DNA from: Harmonia axyridis | Taxonomy: Eukaryota; Arthropoda; Insecta; Coleoptera; Coccinellidae | Reading direction: 5' to 3' | DNA length: 64,000 nucleotides | Assembly (NCBI RefSeq): GCF_914767665.1 | Contig: NC_059501.1 | Span: forward strand, 25,520,501 to 25,584,500 | Shown here: positions 59,660-64,000 of the stretch, piece by piece | Numbering within the stretch: the first letter of the stretch is position 1 | Layout of the letters: every line of letters starts with the position of its first letter | The notes under the pieces: generated by a model | The model's input: the letters and a program-made list of their open reading frames with translations, nothing else | Told to the model about the DNA's origin: nothing | Databases searched by the model: none | Position numbers and translations under genes: made by a program

Positions 59660-61099
59660 TACTTATACTCTTGCATTAAATTTATCTATTAATTTATGAG
59701 ATCAAATATTCATGCACAAATTCGATTATAACTTTTTTCCTTGAAGTAAGTAGTCGAAGTCATGCGTAAGGAAGATACAGCAGTCAGCACCCTACATATT
59801 TCATTATCTGATGCTGTGGGTCTGACGGTTATGTACTTGAATGAACTATCCGTGATCATGACACTCCCATAGAATTCTTATTCGATTTGAATCAACACGG
59901 AAGATGTTATCCATCGACGTACGAATCCGATGATCTCATGTTCTTAGCAATTTCGTTCATCTTGAAGGATACATATTCGGAGTTCAATATCGTTCATTCC
60001 CACATTGTTATTAAACTATACAGTTGTTGCAGATCGAATTGAATGTATTTGTAAATCATAAGGTACCGGAGAATTGATTATACTATTAAATGTTTTCGTA
60101 ACCTCTGCTCGTTTATGATATATTTCAATATATAGATACTATTCTCTTGCAATTGCAATTAGAGTATGGCTGAATATCTCAGTATGGATGTTCGACATTT
60201 AATTTCTTTTGTTTTAAAGTGTATCAGTTAATTTTTTCCTTTTTGTTCTTTATACTTTCCCCTATCTAAATATTATATTGTTTTGCACCAGTACCACAGC
60301 CCTAAGTACTAGTGTATTATGCCGTTTTGACAACGATGATGCCTTATTCTGAAATTAAAGGTTACTTACAGTCAATTATGTCCATAGATTCGAAGCATTT
60401 CAAAATTATTATTCGTAATTTAGAATAACATACCTGCATCAAAACTCACATGATTTTTAAACCTTCCCAATAGCCTTTTTTCTCGCCTTTTTTTTAATCA
60501 AAGTAGATGAAATTTCTATCCTTGGATTCTCGTTTATTAAGAAAGAATTATTTTGCGCTCGATACGTGAAGTTCATTCTGATATAGTCAAATTCTCACCG
60601 GAACGCGTGCAGGACTTTGATTCACAACAAACTATAATATCGTGTGCATTCACCTTTGGCAAAAAAGATCAACGTCGATTGACAGATTTCAGATATATTC
60701 ATGCATTTCCATATACATAGCTTGAAGCTGCTTCACGTAATGATAGATAATTGTAAATGACTGAAACATAACCATTTTCTCCCAAAAGTTGTTTCTTGAA
60801 TGTATAGGAATAACATCACGAAACAATAAACACTGAATTATCATTCGTTTCGAGTAAATAACTGAGCAGCATTTTAATAATACCCAATCTTGGTTTTAAC
60901 AGACCTTTAGCTAATTTCACCGCCAAAAGTTGATATGTGGTTTTGTATTTATTTGGCGGAATAAATTTTTATTTATGACTTGAATTGGAAATAATAAATA
61001 ATGCGGATGATTGAAAATGAAAAGGAGCATTGAATTATTGCAGAGACCGGTGTTTTTTAGCTGCTTGAGAAGGTTGTTGTCTATAGTTTGACAGTTGGT
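59660..61099. other. Interval without recognised gene
   Basis: AT-rich. No supported feature. Confidence 0.4.
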
Positions 61100-61330
61100 A
61101 ATGTCAAACTGTGTTGACATTTCGGTTCAGTAAGGTTTGGCAATTCATCATGAATCGTTTTACGCCAGAACAACACTTCTAAATTGTGGAATTTACTTTG
61201 AAAAATCAAAACAAAAAAAAAGTTCATAGAGCTTTTTTCCGTTCTACAGTCAACATAATCGGTCTAGTGAGCCAGCAATTCGTTCAAAACCATCAAGAAG
61301 TTAAATGACCATTTACCTCGCATTTCGGCT
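61100..61330 (+). pseudogene. N-terminal fragment of the Tc1/mariner family at 6.4 and 24.9 kb
   Basis: The leader TTTGGCAATTCATCATGAAT matches the copies at 6359 and 24858. The frame from 61150 reads MNRFTPEQHF, a stop, then IVEFTLKNQN, VHRAFF and, in a shifted frame, HNRSSEPAIRSKPSRS, corresponding to the helix-turn-helix part. No ends or DDE core attached. Confidence 0.65.
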
Positions 61331-61606
61331 GATTAGTCCCACAACTATTTATTTTATCGCAAAAACAAAAGAGACAAAGTTTTTCGAAAATAACAGGTAA
61401 TATTCTGCAAAGAAAAATGTTCATTCCCTATTCAAAAATCTAGTTGATCTTGAAATATCCTTGGTCCTCAAACTCCAGGAACACATTGAATGTCTGCACT
61501 CTATGTCCTCCTAAAGACTAATAAACTATTTATTGGAATATCTTTTGATCCATCAGGTTTTTTTCAAGGAGCTAATTCAGTGCATCTTTCATAATGATCC
61601 ACCCTA

Positions 61607-62845
61607 TACAGGGTGTTCCTAAATTGAACGTACAAAGGAAAAGGGAAGATTCCTTAAGTGAGTTTAAGAAAAAAAAGTCCCATAAACATGGGGTCGCAAA
61701 CGTTTCGTTTTCGAGATACAGAGTGTTGAAGTTTGAATATTTTTCAAGTTTTTTTCTCATGGTATCTACACTTCACAAGATATTCAACTGAAATTTGGCA
61801 TAGATATTACATTTGAGAGTTCTCACCACGTGACATGGCAATTTTGATAGAAGATCTACAGGGTGATATTTTTTCTGGAACACTGCCACCTGTTCTTCAG
61901 CAGAACTTTTTTTTGGTGAGCAACTGTTAATTTGAAAAAATGTAAAAAGAAGCTTTGTTCTTATACTAAACTTTTCGGTCTTCTGTAGTTTTGTCGTATC
62001 TACCAACGATTTCGAGAAAAAAAAATTTGAACGATTCTCTCGAAATTCTCGTAACTATGATAGGAAGGCCAGTTTGTAATCTGTGGTGAATGAATTCAGT
62101 GCCAGTTTTGACACATCAAATTATTATTATGAGACGAAGAACAGAAGCTTGTATAAGAGTTGGGGGAGGACATTTTCAACATTTGCTGTAGTTCAGTCCT
62201 TGGCGGTTACTTAGTTTTCTTGTTATGATTTTTTTTTTAGTTTTACGTTTCTTGTTGTAATACATTTTTTGTGTTGATTATACGAGTTTATCGAATCTTT
62301 ATGAATCATCGCTACAGATCAGGAAAATTTCCATAAAAACTGACACTGAATTCATTCACCACAGCTCACAAAGTGGCCTTCCCATCATAATTTGGATTTT
62401 CACGAGAATTTCGAGAGAATCGTTCAAAATATTTTTTCTCGAAATCGTTGGTAGACGACAAAACTACAAAAGACCGAAAAGTTTAGTATAAGAACAAAGC
62501 TTCTTTTTACATTTTTTCAAATTGACAGTTGCTCACCAAAAAAAAGTTCTGCTGAAGAACAGGTGGCAGTGTTCCAGAAAAAATATCACCCTGTAGATCT
62601 TCTATCGAAATTGCCATGTCACGTGGTGAAAACTCTCAAATGTAATATCTATGCCAAATTTCAGTTGAATATCTTGTGAAGTGTAGATACTATGAGAAAA
62701 AAACTTGAAAAAAATTCAAACTTCAACACTCTGTATCTCGAAAACGAAACGTTTGCGACCCCATGTTTATGGAACTTTTTTTTCTTAAACTCACTTAAGG
62801 AATCTCCCCTTATCGTTTGTACGTTCAATTTAGGAACACCCTGTA
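61607..62845. mobile_element. 1.24-kb foldback element
   Basis: Two arms of about 500 bases are nearly perfect reverse complements, separated by about 200 unpaired bases near 62130-62330. The ends are TACAGGGTGTTCCTAAATTG and its mirror, flanked by TA. Arm landmarks include CATGGGGTCGCAAACGTTTC, GCCAAATTTCAGTTGAATAT and CAGTGTTCCAGAAAAAATAT. Open frames in the arms (e.g. 61594-61791 and 62692-62889) are mirror images with no domain. RNA from it would form a long double-stranded hairpin. Confidence 0.88.
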
Positions 62846-63534
62846 TAATTAAATCTAGGAATAATTCCATGCATTCTCAAATTGAATAATTACTATTAAA
62901 ATATTAATCAGAAATAGAAACTTGAAATTTGGGTGGACCTCTTGATGAAAATTGGTCTTATCAAAATTATCACCAATGCGAATTTTTGCAAATATTCACA
63001 TTTTGTGACAGATAAAATTAACAAATTAATGGAAAACGGCACTGATGCAATTATTTCCTTTTTTCAACATACAAGATGTCATAGCAAAGGAACATGATAT
63101 CAATTTCAACCCATTTTCGTATAATATGTATTTTCAGATTTACTAGGCCTCAAGTTGATGTCATTTTGAATGTCTAGTTTATTATTATTACCCCTATCAT
63201 AATGAGCGTGATAAATGGATTAGTGTTTTAACTAAAAAATATTCAAATTATTTCTGACAACATTTCAATTTCACTGACACAGTTAATGTTTTAGAATGAC
63301 TGAAACGTAGAAGTACTTTCTAGAAACTATTTTCGTAAACATGGGATAACTCTCCAAACAAAACATTATGTTGAATTTTCTGTGGATTGATTTATTGTTT
63401 TATTGTGGTTATATTATACATATTTCATCGAACTCAGTCCATGTATTTATTTATGAGTTTTATAGAGTTTTTCATATAGGTACCTGAAAGGACAGAAAAA
63501 ATATAAAAAGGCAAAGGAGATCAAACGTAAGAGA
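62846..63534. other. Interval without recognised gene
   Basis: AT-rich. Nothing supported. Confidence 0.4.
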
Positions 63535-63948
63535 TCAGCAAGTCTGCGAGAAAGTAGGAGCAGTGTAAACAGTTCTTAATTTAGCTAAGGACCCCGCACG
63601 TTTAGTATGGGAAATGGCTTTCCGTGAATTTGGCTGAATTCTTGATATGTTGTAGTTCTTGATGAACTGATCAGAAAAGTCCCTAACCACAAAGCTCAAA
63701 AATGGACAGTTTTCGAGATATGGAGCTTTGAAAATGGATTTTTTGCAATTTTCGGGGTTTTTGCTCATCAATCGGGGAGCTCTCATTTCTGGTTGGGTTG
63801 GAATTTGGATGTTTGGCGGCCAGAACCCGACTGAGAAATGATCTTCCTTGGTTATATTAGGCACCGCCATCGATAATTTTTCATACACTGCTCCACATTG
63901 GCTATGAAATGAGATACATAATCCAAGATCTTCCATACATCTTTTCAT
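63535..63948 (-). other. Unassigned 137-residue open frame
   Basis: The longest unassigned frame in the right flank. It begins MKRCMEDLGLCISFHSQCGA and contains FWPPNIQIPTQPEMRAPRLM. Phrases such as CATATCTCGAAAACTGTCC on the coding strand resemble those common in insect repeats and foldback elements, so it may be a repeat rather than a gene. No domain recognised and no second copy within the window. Confidence 0.25.
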
Positions 63949-64000
63949 GCCACAAGATGACGCCAGAATAATTCACATGACCGAGAAACGACATATTGTG

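Noticed and set aside
1..64000. tRNA, rRNA, CRISPR arrays and bacterial-type operons
   Set aside because: No cloverleaf-compatible A/B boxes, rRNA-like segments, regularly spaced repeats or ribosome-binding-site-led gene clusters were seen.

Overview
The window is AT-rich eukaryotic DNA from an insect, most likely a beetle. The main evidence is a first coding exon of doublesex (DM-domain sex-determination factor) on the minus strand at 37889-38318, with a clean splice donor. Almost everything else is transposable-element sequence of insect type (piggyBac, several mariner/Tc1 families, hAT and Harbinger MITEs, non-LTR retrotransposons, foldback elements) in long AT-rich DNA without recognisable exons. 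Everything below 37888 on the minus strand is probably doublesex intron 1. I could not find the dimerisation-domain exon in the window. No bacterial or viral genes, tRNA, rRNA or CRISPR were seen.

Left part (1-16 kb): a mariner N-terminal relic (100-340), a hAT C-terminal relic (2014-2225), an internally deleted Tc1/mariner element (6359-7258), two copies of a ~560-bp repeat (R560; 8483-9039 and 11030-11629), a tandem array (9175-9640), an RNase H-bearing LINE relic (10090-10760) and a long-inverted-repeat MITE (14914-15440).

16-20 kb: the best preserved autonomous unit is a piggyBac-type element at 16126-18516. It has TTAA ends, short terminal inverted repeats, a spliced 594-residue transposase and hairpin motifs near both ends. 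A dead mariner follows (18549-19774).

20-38 kb: a ~1.45-kb long-inverted-repeat element with a foreign insert carrying a hammerhead-ribozyme-like core, a second internally deleted Tc1/mariner copy, a palindrome-rich element, a ~0.9-kb element (R900) that carries a promoter-like stretch and a first exon, and two relics of one DDE transposon in opposite orientation, one of them split by a 177-bp hAT MITE with 8-bp target duplications.

38-64 kb: doublesex exon 1, a second palindrome-rich copy inside a mariner gene, more mariner relics, a head-to-tail pair of LINE 3' ends, a Harbinger MITE nested in a hAT element (49700-50891), an R900 copy nested in an R560 copy (54326-55780), two LINE relics, a small MITE and a 1.24-kb foldback element (61607-62845).

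The main interest is in nested insertions that can be reconstructed exactly, two repeat families that keep small conserved first-exon-like reading frames, and a possibly functional piggyBac. All calls were made by reading. No alignment or database search was run.
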